Made by a program: the position numbers and the translations under genes
Notes under the pieces: model-generated
Seen by the model: the letters and a program-made list of their open reading frames with translations, nothing else
Database searches by the model: none
Told to the model about the DNA's origin: nothing
Assembly (NCBI GenBank): GCA_027459785.1
Contig: DAIDGU010000071.1
Location: 62,001 to 126,000 of the forward strand
DNA: 64,000 nucleotides
Direction of reading: 5' to 3'
From: Ktedonobacteria bacterium
Lineage (GTDB): Bacteria; Chloroflexota; Ktedonobacteria; Ktedonobacterales; JACDGC01
Shown here: positions 8,330 through 16,350 of the stretch, one piece after another
How the letters are laid out: every line of letters begins with the position of its first letter
Position numbering within the stretch: the first letter of the stretch is position 1

Positions 8330-9759
8330 TCAGTCCATCACAGCGCTTTCCAGGGGATGCGCTGGCTCCGCGAAAGCGGGCAGGTCCGCCGCTTCGTCCT
8401 GGCCGCGCAGGTCGGCGGTTTCGGGCGGGAGGAAGGCGGGCAGCGGGGGCGCGGCCACCGCGCCGAGCGTGTGATGGCGTCGCGCCCACACGTTCACGAA
8501 GAGGGACGCCGTCAGGCAGATCCCGCCGCCAATCATGACGGCGACCGGCGCGCCGAACTGCTGCGCGATACTGCCAGCGAAAAGGCTGCCGAAGGGGCCG
8601 AGGCCGATCAGCGCCAGCCCCCACACGCTCATCACGCGCCCGCGCAGGTTGTCGGGCGTGACCTCCTGAATGATGGCGTTACCGGACGAGTTGACCGAGA
8701 CGACGCAGAAGCCGACCAGCACCAGCACCGCCGCCGAGACCGTCAGCAGCGGCGAGAAGCCGAAACCGGCCAGCAGCACGCCGAAGATCAGCGCCGCGCC
8801 CAGCAGGAGGCGTCCGCGTGCCGGCCCCGGCGGCAGATAGGCCAGCAGCACCGCACCCACCAGCGCGCCCGCCCCCACACACGTGCTCAGCGTCCCCAGG
8901 CCTCCGACGCCCGCGTGCAACACCTGGGTGGCGAAGATCGGCATCAGGGTGGTGTAAAACGGGATGCCGAAGACGCTGATGACGCTGACCATCGCAAAGA
9001 CCAGCCAGACGCGCTCGTTCTGGCGGATGTAGCGCAATCCCTCCGCGATCTGCCGGAAGGGCTGGCGTGCCGCTGGCGCGACGGGCGCGCGGCGCTCGAT
9101 GCGCATCATCAGGAGGCCGACGATGACGGCGATAAAGCTAGCGGAGTTCAGCAAGAAGCAGATGCCCGTGCCGACGACCTGGATCAAGAGCGAGGCGACC
9201 GCCGGCCCGAAGACACGCGAGGCGTTGAAGATCGACGAGTTCAGCGCGATGCCGTTGAGCAGATCTTCTTTGCCGACCATTTCCACCATGAACGCCTGGC
9301 GCGCAGGAACGTCGAAAGCATTCACCACACCGTAAAGCGCGGCGATGACGTAGACCTGCCAGACCTGCACCACCCCGCCACCGTCAGCACGCCCAGCACC
9401 GCCGCCAGCACCATGAAGGCGATCTGCGTGGTGATGATCAACCCGCGCTTGGGCAGGCGATCCACGACGACGCCAGCAAAGAGCGAGAAAAGCAGCACCG
9501 GCAGGAACTGAAACATGTTGACGACGCCCAGCTGGAAGGCCGAGTGGGTGAGGGTATACACCAGCCAAGACTGCGCGAGCGATTGCATCCACGTGCCGAT
9601 GAGCGAGATGAGCTGGCCCCAGAAGAACAGGCGAAAATTGCGATGGCGCAGGGCAGCGCCGCCGGCGGCGACCGCCGTCCAGATCTGGCGCAGCCGCGAG
9701 GGCGGGCGCGGCGCGGCGGAATCAGAAGAAGCGTGCATGCGATGATGGTGGGCGCGCAC
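8330..9759 (-). pseudogene. MFS exporter (EntS/MFS_3-like) with an apparent -1 frameshift
   Basis: Two overlapping frames together make one 12-TM major facilitator protein. The N-terminal frame (GTG 9759) reads HRNFRLFFWGQLISLIGTWMQSLAQSWLVY and runs to LAAVLGVLTVAG. The C-terminal frame resumes at VVQVWQVYVIAALYGVVNAFDVPARQAF and continues to the stop at 8330. The join is in a G run read GCGGGGTGGTGCAG near 9370; one extra G restores VAGVVQVWQVY. Length, TM pattern and the NAFDVPARQAF and PDNLRGRVMS motifs match the MFS_3 drug/siderophore exporter group. A sequencing homopolymer error is as likely as a real pseudogene. Confidence 0.85.
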
Positions 9760-10098
9760 AAGGGTGGCCCGCCTCCTTCCTTAAATTGGCGGACAGGCAT
9801 GTCCGCCCCACGATCTCCCCTTGCCATCCGCAGATGGGGTGAGGCATATAGACGATATTGTCTTTATCACTCTATTATACGGCGGTCGCCCATGGATGAC
9901 AAGTATCATACATGCCCGATTTTCCTATCCAAAAGTAGGAAAATCGCCTGAAGGCATGGTGATATCGAACAAATATTCTATAATCAGAGCGATGGTGGCA
10001 AGGTAACGATAGGGCGCGGGACGGCGCTTTGCCGGGTGGCTGTTGGCCGCGCGCCTATGGTGGAGTTAGATGTGGTTGAGTGAGAGGAGATGCCGACG
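9760..10098. other. 339-base gap: divergent spacer with a family B repeat
   Basis: Holds the family B copy at 9788-9837 next to the exporter start, then an AT-rich stretch (TCTTTATCACTCTATTATAC, near 9853-9872) that may carry promoters in either direction. A further stretch contains GGAAAATCGCC with inverted CGATTTTCC nearby. No coding frame is supported before the ATG at 10099. Confidence 0.5.
9788..9837. repeat. family B dispersed palindromic repeat
   Basis: GGCGGACAGGCATGTCCGCC followed by CCCACGATCTCCCC and CATCCGCAGATGGGG. It is the same composite as at 2733-2814 but with a shorter interior, which suggests the two palindromic blocks move or are conserved together. Confidence 0.82.
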
Positions 10099-10446
10099 AT
10101 GAGTTTATACGCGAAGCTGGAACGTTTCAGCGTGGCCGCGCGTCAGGTGTTGGTGTGTGAGAGCCTGGTGCCGCAGTTGCGCGACTGGCATGCCTGCTGG
10201 GCGCAGTTGCCGTATGGCCGGCCCGACGGCCTGAGCCGCGAGATGCGCTACCTGCTGGCAATCTATCGCGCCGCGCGGGCGGAATGCGACGAGGTGCGCG
10301 CCTGGCTGGTGGACCAGCGCGCGGAGATGTGGCTGGCCGCCGCTGTGGCCGAGGCCGCGACCTTCTGGGCGATCGAACGCGAACATCTGGGGACGGACTG
10401 GTTCCTGGCGGAAGATGCGCGCCTGCCGCTGGGCGCGGCGGCGTGA
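10099..10446 (+). CDS. hypothetical protein, alpha-helical, 115 aa
   Basis: Starts MSLYAKLERFSVAARQ. The ATG at 10099 has GGAG nine bases upstream, while the track's ATG at 10090 has GGAG directly abutting it. The protein is Ala/Leu/Glu-rich with several Trp and no membrane segment or signal peptide, and reads as an all-helical cytosolic protein. I recognise no family. It sits 176 bases before sodA on the same strand. Confidence 0.55.
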   Translation: MSLYAKLERFSVAARQVLVCESLVPQLRDWHACWAQLPYGRPDGLSREMRYLLAIYRAARAECDEVRAWLVDQRAEMWLAAAVAEAATFWAIEREHLGTDWFLAEDARLPLGAAA

Positions 10447-10476
10447 AGGATTGGCCCTCGACGATAATCCACGTGC

Positions 10477-10482
10477 TATAAT
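10477..10482 (+). promoter_or_regulatory. probable -10 box upstream of sodA
   Basis: TATAAT at 10477-10482 in the 176-base leader before sodA. No convincing -35 at 17 bases; TTGGCC lies about 20 bases upstream. The leader downstream of it is about 135 bases long and contains CTCCGAAGCTCAGC and GCGGAGAG, which can partly pair. Confidence 0.4.
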
Positions 10483-10622
10483 CTTGTATTGGACGAGCGA
10501 TCTCCGAAGCTCAGCTATGCAGCGGAGAGCGCGGTTGCGCCAGACAAAATTTCGTACTGGCTTGATGGGTGGCAGCGCCATGCGCGGTCGCCGCCCGTTC
10601 TCGAAGAGGAGCACCAACAGCC

Positions 10623-11237
10623 ATGCCATTTGAACTGCCCCCGTTGCCCTATGACTATACGGCGCTGGAACCGCATATCGACGAGCAGACGATGCATCTG
10701 CACCACGATAAGCACCACCAGGCGTATGTGACCAACCTGAACAACGCCGTGCAAGGCACGCAGTTCGACAATATGCCCATCGAAGACCTGATGCGCCGCA
10801 TCAACGACGTGCCGGAAAACATCCGCACGGCGGTGCGCAACAATGGCGGTGGTCACGTCAACCACTCGATGTATTGGCAGATCATGGGGCCGAACGGCGG
10901 TGGCGCACCCACCGGTGAGTTGGCGGACGCCATCAACCAGACTTTCGGCTCATTCGATCAGTTCAAAGCAGCCTTCAACGATGCCGGCACGAAGCGCTTC
11001 GGCTCTGGCTGGGCCTGGCTGGTGCTGGGCCAAGACGGCAAGCTCGCCGTCATCTCCACCGGCAACCAGGATAGCCCCTTCATGGACGGGCAATATCCCA
11101 TCATGGGCAACGATGTGTGGGAGCACGCCTATTACCTGAAGTACCAGAACCGCCGCCCGGACTACTTGAATGCCTGGTGGAACGTCGTCAACTGGAACGA
11201 AGTCGCCAAGCGCTACAATCAGGCGCGCGGCAAGTAG
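10623..11237 (+). CDS. sodA: superoxide dismutase, Fe/Mn type
   Basis: Converts superoxide to oxygen and hydrogen peroxide in the cytoplasm. The 204-residue protein has the canonical start [17 protein letters not shown] and all four metal ligands: His27 in MHLHHDKHH, the His of [11 protein letters not shown], and Asp and His in [13 protein letters not shown] see features of both metal types, so Fe versus Mn is undecided. ATG 10623 is preceded by GAGGAG at 11 bases; the track's longer start adds a basic leader with no support. An intrinsic terminator follows. Confidence 0.97.
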   Translation: MPFELPPLPYDYTALEPHIDEQTMHLHHDKHHQAYVTNLNNAVQGTQFDNMPIEDLMRRINDVPENIRTAVRNNGGGHVNHSMYWQIMGPNGGGAPTGELADAINQTFGSFDQFKAAFNDAGTKRFGSGWAWLVLGQDGKLAVISTGNQDSPFMDGQYPIMGNDVWEHAYYLKYQNRRPDYLNAWWNVVNWNEVAKRYNQARGK

Positions 11238-11258
11238 CTCTCCCGCATCTACCTGGCA

Positions 11259-11294
11259 GCGACGGAGGTTCGTTTCGCCTCCGCCGCTATTTTT
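11259..11294 (+). terminator. intrinsic terminator after sodA
   Basis: Stem GCGACGGAGG / CCTCCGCCGC (one mismatch) around a 9-base loop TTCGTTTCG, followed by TATTTTTAT, 20 bases after the sodA stop. Confidence 0.85.
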
Positions 11295-11440
11295 ATACAT
11301 GCCACCAGCCGACCAAGCTCAACCGTTGGTCCACATCCTGCGCATACTGTGTCATATTCATTGCCGGAGTGGTAACGCGAACGCGGTGTGGACCGTCTTG
11401 TTGGAAGTACGGTGCATAGGTCACGTTGTGGATAACCCTC

Positions 11441-11468
11441 TTGGCTATCCGCGCGATTTATGTTATCC
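11441..11468 (+). promoter_or_regulatory. possible promoter of the exported protein at 11523
   Basis: TTGGCT at 11441-11446, 16-base spacer, TTATCC at 11463-11468, about 55 bases before the start codon. A fair but not strong match to a housekeeping promoter. Confidence 0.4.
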
Positions 11469-11522
11469 TGCCTAGCGGAATCCCGAATACTGCACGTCGT
11501 CCTCCAGGAGGTTTTTTCGCTT

Positions 11523-13307
11523 ATGCGGTTCCATTCACTACGCCGCGCCTTGCTCGCCCCCTGCATGGTTATGATCGCCCTCACCGGTGCCTTCGCCTTC
11601 TCGGCGACCAGCGCCCGCGCCGCGACCATCGCCCTGCCGTCAGCCGGCACACCGATTCCCGCCGGCCTGGACTATTCCAATATCTGTCCTGGCGACGCCC
11701 CTTCCGCCATCGAAAGCGCATTGGGCGCGAACGCCAACCCGGCAGGTGACAGCGCATACAAGACCAGCAGCAATGGCCATTGCGCCAAATTGGGCGCGCC
11801 AGGCAAGACGCCTTCCGAATACCTGCAAGTCAACAGCGGCGCTCCCTTTACAATCTACGGTCTGGGGGGCTGGCAGCCGACCACCAAAATCCAGATCTGG
11901 CTCAGCGACGCCTTCCCGACCTATGATACGCGCCACAAGTGGCCGCTGACCAATGATCTCATCGGCCCGGATACGGACATCCATCGCGAGTGCCGCACCA
12001 GCATCAAGGGCAATCAGGCCAACCCCTTGACAACATTTGCCACCCCGGTAACAGATCCCCAGACCGGCTTGAAACTGGCGTTTCCGTCGGTGGGGTATGT
12101 CGCGCCGGACGTGACGACCCAGACTTTTTATAATATCCGCATCTCGATCCCGAATCCCATTTGCACCGCCTTTCCAGGCGGCACGACTGAGACCCAGGCG
12201 ACCGATCTGGTGCTGGTGGTGAACCCGATCACGCAGACATGCGTGCAGAAGAGTGGCGGTTTCGCTTGCTTCGCTGTGTCACCCCAGGTCGATTACCCCG
12301 GCCAGCCCTTCACCGTGACGGCGAATAATCTACCGTCAGGCAGCTTCAACGTCTTGCTCAGCGACAGCCAGGGCAATAACTGCACCACACTCGGCCCGCT
12401 GAATGGGAACACCGGCACATACACCGCGCCGCCCTTCAGTAACCTGCCCCTGGTGAACGCGCAAAACGGCATCTATGGCTATCAGGTCTATCTCAGCACC
12501 GGCACAACATGCAGCACGGCCATTCACCCGCAGAGCCTGTATGTCTCGCCGCCGAACTTCTCGATCCCGACACAGGTGACGGGCGGCGACACCGCGACGA
12601 TCAGTGGCACCGGCTGGCTGGGCGGCAGTGCCGGTTCCAGCACGCCACAGCCGTTGCAAGTCTTCGCTTTCGTCGGCGCACAGAGCAACTTCGACTGCAC
12701 CAAGGCAACCGTGCTGACGCAGGCGACGCCCTCGTCCGACGGCTCGTTCTCCTACACCTATAAAGCGCCCAGTGTCAACGGCAAGACGAACGATTTCGTT
12801 TATATCGGCGCGTTCCCGCAGGGGACAACAGCCAGTGCGGCCTGCACCGCCGCCACGAATACCACATGCCAGTCGGCCAGCAGCAGCCAGGGCTGCCCGC
12901 TGATCGCCGCCGCCGGGCCGCTCCAGATCATCCCCGCCGCTGGGCCGCAGATCCCGTGGCAATACATCTTGCTCTCGCTGCTGTTCCTGCTGCCGCTGCT
13001 GCCGCTCTTCTTCTGGTTGGGCCGCCGCGACGAGGATGAGATCATCGTGACGGAAGAAGACGTGACGGTCGCCCGCGAAGTGGTGGATGCCACGAATTCG
13101 CAGCGCGTCGCCGACGCGACTTTCGCCCGCACCATCCGCGTGACCAAGGAGCGCGTGCGTCTGCGCGACGGCAAGGTGTTGGATAAAGAGGTCGAGGAAT
13201 TCGACGTGTATCGTGACGCGCAGGGCCGCGAAGTGCGCCGCCTGCGGGTGCCGAACACAGGAACGAATCCCCCTCCGGCACCTTCCGCCCGGCCCGCGAC
13301 GGCGTAA
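11523..13307 (+). CDS. large exported, C-terminally membrane-anchored protein
   Basis: A 594-residue protein starting at ATG 11523 (MRFHSLRRALLAP), with AGGAGG upstream. It has a signal peptide with a hydrophobic core VMIALTGAFAFSAT and probable cleavage after ARA (TSARAATIA). The long extracellular part is Thr/Ser/Gly-rich with beta-sandwich-like stretches, for instance VDYPGQPFTVTANNLPSGSF and NFSIPTQVTGGDTATISGTG. Several paired Cys (CTTLG, CSTA, CTAATNTTCQ) may form disulfides. Near residue 500 there is a TM helix, IPWQYILLSLLFLLPLLPLFF, then a charged cytoplasmic tail of about 90 residues (RRDEDEIIVTEEDVTVAREV). Function unknown; its architecture is like that of the protein at 16351-17877. 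Confidence 0.75.
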   Translation: MRFHSLRRALLAPCMVMIALTGAFAFSATSARAATIALPSAGTPIPAGLDYSNICPGDAPSAIESALGANANPAGDSAYKTSSNGHCAKLGAPGKTPSEYLQVNSGAPFTIYGLGGWQPTTKIQIWLSDAFPTYDTRHKWPLTNDLIGPDTDIHRECRTSIKGNQANPLTTFATPVTDPQTGLKLAFPSVGYVAPDVTTQTFYNIRISIPNPICTAFPGGTTETQATDLVLVVNPITQTCVQKSGGFACFAVSPQVDYPGQPFTVTANNLPSGSFNVLLSDSQGNNCTTLGPLNGNTGTYTAPPFSNLPLVNAQNGIYGYQVYLSTGTTCSTAIHPQSLYVSPPNFSIPTQVTGGDTATISGTGWLGGSAGSSTPQPLQVFAFVGAQSNFDCTKATVLTQATPSSDGSFSYTYKAPSVNGKTNDFVYIGAFPQGTTASAACTAATNTTCQSASSSQGCPLIAAAGPLQIIPAAGPQIPWQYILLSLLFLLPLLPLFFWLGRRDEDEIIVTEEDVTVAREVVDATNSQRVADATFARTIRVTKERVRLRDGKVLDKEVEEFDVYRDAQGREVRRLRVPNTGTNPPPAPSARPATA

Positions 13308-13698
13308 ATCTTCGCGCATCACCCTTGCTGCCACCCGCATACAATCTCAACGGTTGTATGCGGGTGGCAAATAATCCTCAGTTGCATACCCAACTTTACC
13401 TTTTTGTGAAAAAATGGACGCATGCAGTTGAGTGACTCGGCACGAGTGAAGCTCGTGGAGGGCGAGATCATTGCTGGGGCCGCCGCTGCGCTGTCCTAAT
13501 CTCATGGGATGCGTTGCGGGTCATGTTGCTTGCTTCTATCCTTACTCTAGGAGAATCAGCGTTTTTAGCCGAGTTTCCTCCCTCTGTATAATGCATCCTG
13601 CTGGTCGGCTAAAGTACTAGCGCCCTTGTGGCATGAGATATAATGAAGCTTTGCAAGAGCCGTTTCAGTGAGATTGAAAGGGGGACGGCGCGCCATGG
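13308..13698. other. 391-base gap: hairpin, AT-rich region and a possible 25-aa ORF
   Basis: After the hairpin at 13329-13369 the region is AT-rich. A tiny frame ATG 13422 to TAA 13499 reads MQLSDSARVKLVEGEIIAGA plus five residues, but it has no ribosome binding site. A 9-base inverted repeat, TTTAGCCGA at 13564 and TCGGCTAAA at 13605, brackets a -10-like TATAAT at 13587-13592. This could be a promoter/operator for the TPR gene at 13699. Confidence 0.45.
13329..13369 (+). terminator. perfect 16-bp hairpin downstream of the exported-protein gene
   Basis: TGCCACCCGCATACAA at 13329-13344 pairs perfectly with TTGTATGCGGGTGGCA at 13354-13369 around a 9-base loop, 21 bases after the stop. No U-run follows on either strand, so it may act as a transcript end-protecting hairpin rather than a classical terminator. 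Confidence 0.6.
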
Positions 13699-14517
13699 GT
13701 GCGCCGTGAACCGGTGAATAACGACGAACGTGAACGCATCGTGCGCCAACTCACCCAGCAGGCGATCCAGTCGGCCCTGGAAAGCCGGTGGGATGACGCG
13801 CTCCAACTCAATCGGGAGTTGCTCAAGATCGTCCAGCCCAACCCTGAGACGCTCAATCGGTTGGGTAAGGCGCTCAGCGAACTGGGTCGCTATAGCGAAG
13901 CGAAAAAGACCTATAGCGAGTCTTTGCAACTCAATCCCGATAATACCATCGCGCGCAAGAATGTCGAGCGCCTCTCATTGCTCAGCGATGACGTGACTGT
14001 CGCCGATGGCACGCCTGGCGAAAAGATCGATCCGCGCCTCTTCATCGAAGAGATCGGCAAAACGGGCGTCACCAGCTTGGTGAACCTGGCCGCGCCGACG
14101 ATTCTGGCGAAGGTGAATGCCGGCGATCAGGTTCATCTGAAGGTCGAGGGCCATGCCTTGCTCGTGCAGAATGCGCGCGGCGAAACCATCGGCCAGGTGG
14201 AACCCGTCCTGGCGAACCGGCTTATCAAGTTCATGAGCGGCGGCAACCAGTATTCCGCCGCCGTGACCGACCACACCGACCGCGAAGTGCGCATCATCAT
14301 CCGCGAGACCTTTCAACATGCCTCGCAACTGGGCAAGGTCAGCTTCCCCGCCCTCGGTGCCGGCAGTTTGCCACGGGGCGACATCCGTCACACCCTGGTG
14401 CGCGAGGATGAGGGGGAGTTTGACGAGGAAGAAGACTTCGACGACGACACGGATGAGGATGAGGCTGAAGAAGAAGCCGAAACGACCGAAGAGACTGAAG
14501 GGGGGGAAACAGAATGA
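13699..14517 (+). CDS. TPR-repeat protein with acidic C-terminal tail
   Basis: Starts at a GTG, either 13699 (MRREPVNNDE) or 13714; both fit poorly to a weak AGGGGG upstream. The N-terminal 110 residues form TPR-type helices (ALQLNRELLKIVQPNPETLNRLGKALSELGRYSEAKKTYSESL). A mixed alpha/beta domain follows (residues about 120-230: VHLKVEGHALLVQNARGETIGQV). The last 45 residues are almost all Asp/Glu (EDEGEFDEEEDFDDDTDEDE). No signal peptide; cytosolic. Its stop overlaps the start of the small basic gene at 14514 (ATGA), implying coupled translation. The pairing of an acidic tail and a basic peptide suggests they may bind each other; that is inference. Confidence 0.75.
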   Translation: MRREPVNNDERERIVRQLTQQAIQSALESRWDDALQLNRELLKIVQPNPETLNRLGKALSELGRYSEAKKTYSESLQLNPDNTIARKNVERLSLLSDDVTVADGTPGEKIDPRLFIEEIGKTGVTSLVNLAAPTILAKVNAGDQVHLKVEGHALLVQNARGETIGQVEPVLANRLIKFMSGGNQYSAAVTDHTDREVRIIIRETFQHASQLGKVSFPALGAGSLPRGDIRHTLVREDEGEFDEEEDFDDDTDEDEAEEEAETTEETEGGETE

Positions 14518-14639
14518 ACAAACGGAAAAAAGTCGCCTGGCACAAGCATCTCGCCGCCGCGAAAAAGCACAAGATCAAGGAAAAGACGCAACGCGCCGCC
14601 GGCACCACATCGACGCCCGCCGTCGCCAAGCGCGGCTGA
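14514..14639 (+). CDS. 41-residue, strongly basic small protein
   Basis: Too short for the ORF track. It begins MNKRKKVAWHKHLAAAKKHK and ends STPAVAKRG. About a third of residues are Lys/Arg/His, resembling nucleic-acid- or ribosome-associated micro-proteins, though I cannot name the family. The ATG overlaps the TGA of the upstream TPR gene by ATGA and GGGGG lies just upstream, which supports translation. Downstream, pucR-type transcription starts 30 bases later in the same direction. Confidence 0.65.
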   Translation: MNKRKKVAWHKHLAAAKKHKIKEKTQRAAGTTSTPAVAKRG

Positions 14640-14668
14640 GCGCCGCTCCCAGAAAGGCAGGCTAAACC

Positions 14669-16285
14669 ATGCCCGCACTCGTCATCCGCGAAGTGGCCCA
14701 TTGGCTCGCGGATCGGGGCGGGCAGGTCGTTGCCGGCACCACGCCCCCCGCCCTGGAACGCGCGGTGGAAGGGGTGGTGCGCCCGCGCCGTTTCTTATCG
14801 CGCGACCTCGCCGCGCTGGACGTGCATGACCTCGTCATCGCTTCGATCGACGCTTTCCCGCCCGGCGCGGACTTCACCCTGGCGGCGCTGGTCGCCACCC
14901 TGGCCGATGCCCAAGCCGGCTTGCTCGTCGCCGGCTTACCCCCCCGCGAGGCCGCATCTGATCTAGCCCCCTACCAGGCCGCCGATTCCCTGGCCTGCCC
15001 GCTGCTCGCCATCCCCTACGCCACCGACCTCGCCGCGCTCGCCCGCGCGCTGAGCGACTACCTGGGCGAATGCGAACGCGGCACGGAACGCCTGGTGCGC
15101 GATGTGCAAGGCGCGCTCAGCCGCGCCAGCCGCGACGATCCGGCGCTCAGCAGCCTGGTCGCAGCCTGTGCCGCCGTCACCGGCCTGACGTGCGTCGTTG
15201 AAGATGAGCATCACGTTTTGCTGACGCTGGCCCTGCCGCCCACCGCGCCTTACGCGGAGGCGACGGTGACAGCGGCGCTCGCTAGCTACGCCGCACGTCG
15301 GACGATCCGCCCCGCCACGCCTGCCGGCAGCGGTGAAGACATCCCTATTCAGCGCCGCTTGCCCGGCAATCTGGCCCGCGCCGTCATCCCCGTCCTGGCG
15401 GGCGAGACTGTCTGCGCGTACCTGGCGCTGCTCGGCGCGGATGACGCAGTGACACCGCGCACGGTCGCCCTGCTCTGGCGCATCGCCCCCCAGTTCAGCA
15501 GTGCCATCCAGCAGGTGCAAGCCCAGCTTGTAACGCCGCGCCGCTCCGCCGCCGCCGACCTCAGCGCGTTGCTCACCGCCGCGCACCCCGCGCCGGAACT
15601 CGTCCGCCGCGCTGCCGATCAGCACATCGACCTCGCCGCGCCCACGGTCGTCGCCCTCGCTCAGCCGTGCGTCCCAGCGGACCACTGGTTGGCGGAGCGC
15701 AGCGCGCAGTTGGCCGAAGCCCTGCCGCCTTACTGGGCGACCACCTGGCATGAGGCGCTGGCGCTGCTGCTGCCGGTGGCGCGCGCCACGGATGACGCGC
15801 TGGCCCATCTGTTGCCGCTGCTCGCTGGCGACCGCTCGCCGGTGGCTATCGCCGTGGGCCTGGGCCGGCCCGCCAGCGGCCTACCCGGCATCCAGCAATC
15901 ACTACGCGACGCCGAACAAGCGCTGCGCGCGGCAGTGCGCCTGCCCGACCGGCGCGTCGTGCGCTTCGCCGATCTCGGCGTGTTGCGCCTCATCTTGCCA
16001 CTGCATGCCGCCGATGCTGCCGCCCTGGCCGACTTCTGTCAGGATACCCTCGCCCCACTCATCCGCGCCGACACGCACCACGACGATGCCCTGCTCGGCA
16101 CCCTCGAAGCGTATTTCGCCGCCAACGGCAACCTCACCGAAGCCGCCCGCCGCTTGAAGCTGCACCGCAACACGCTGATGTATCGCCTGCATCGCATCAC
16201 CGACCTGCTCGGCACCCCGCTCGACGACCCAGATCTGCGCCTGGCGCTGCAATTGGCCTTAAAAATTCACCGACTGGCACCATAA
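14669..16285 (+). CDS. PucR/CdaR-family transcriptional regulator
   Basis: A 538-residue cytosolic regulator. The C-terminal 60 residues are the PucR-type helix-turn-helix: LLGTLEAYFAANGNLTEAAR then RLKLHRNTLMYRLHRITDLL and LALQLALKIHRL. The middle, around residues 160-290, looks like a GAF-type sensing domain (VTGLTCVVEDEHHVLLTLAL; VIPVLAGETVCAYLALLG). Residues 300-450 match the GGDEF-like CdaR domain. The N-terminal 140 residues (RFLSRDLAALDVHDLVIASI) fit a PucR-type ligand domain, as in purine-catabolism or sugar-diacid regulators. The effector is unknown. AAAGG lies 11 bases before the ATG. It converges on the gene at 16351. Confidence 0.85.
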   Translation: MPALVIREVAHWLADRGGQVVAGTTPPALERAVEGVVRPRRFLSRDLAALDVHDLVIASIDAFPPGADFTLAALVATLADAQAGLLVAGLPPREAASDLAPYQAADSLACPLLAIPYATDLAALARALSDYLGECERGTERLVRDVQGALSRASRDDPALSSLVAACAAVTGLTCVVEDEHHVLLTLALPPTAPYAEATVTAALASYAARRTIRPATPAGSGEDIPIQRRLPGNLARAVIPVLAGETVCAYLALLGADDAVTPRTVALLWRIAPQFSSAIQQVQAQLVTPRRSAAADLSALLTAAHPAPELVRRAADQHIDLAAPTVVALAQPCVPADHWLAERSAQLAEALPPYWATTWHEALALLLPVARATDDALAHLLPLLAGDRSPVAIAVGLGRPASGLPGIQQSLRDAEQALRAAVRLPDRRVVRFADLGVLRLILPLHAADAAALADFCQDTLAPLIRADTHHDDALLGTLEAYFAANGNLTEAARRLKLHRNTLMYRLHRITDLLGTPLDDPDLRLALQLALKIHRLAP

Positions 16286-16317
16286 AAAAAAGCCGATCTC
16301 TGCGAGCAAAGATCGGC
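16284..16317 (-). terminator. intrinsic terminator of the 16351-17877 gene
   Basis: Reading the minus strand, stem GCCGATCT / AGATCGGC with a 10-base loop followed by eight T. It lies 34 bases after that gene's stop and overlaps the stop codon of the convergent PucR-type gene. Confidence 0.88.
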
Positions 16318-16350
16318 GCGTTGGCCTACAAAGCGATCAGCTGGTGCCGA

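Noticed and set aside
8357-9511. 384-aa plus-strand ORF
   Set aside because: Antisense of the MFS exporter; Arg/Asp/Gln/His-rich with no protein-like pattern.
12336-13340. 334-aa minus-strand ORF
   Set aside because: Antisense of the exported protein at 11523; arises from GC-rich third positions.
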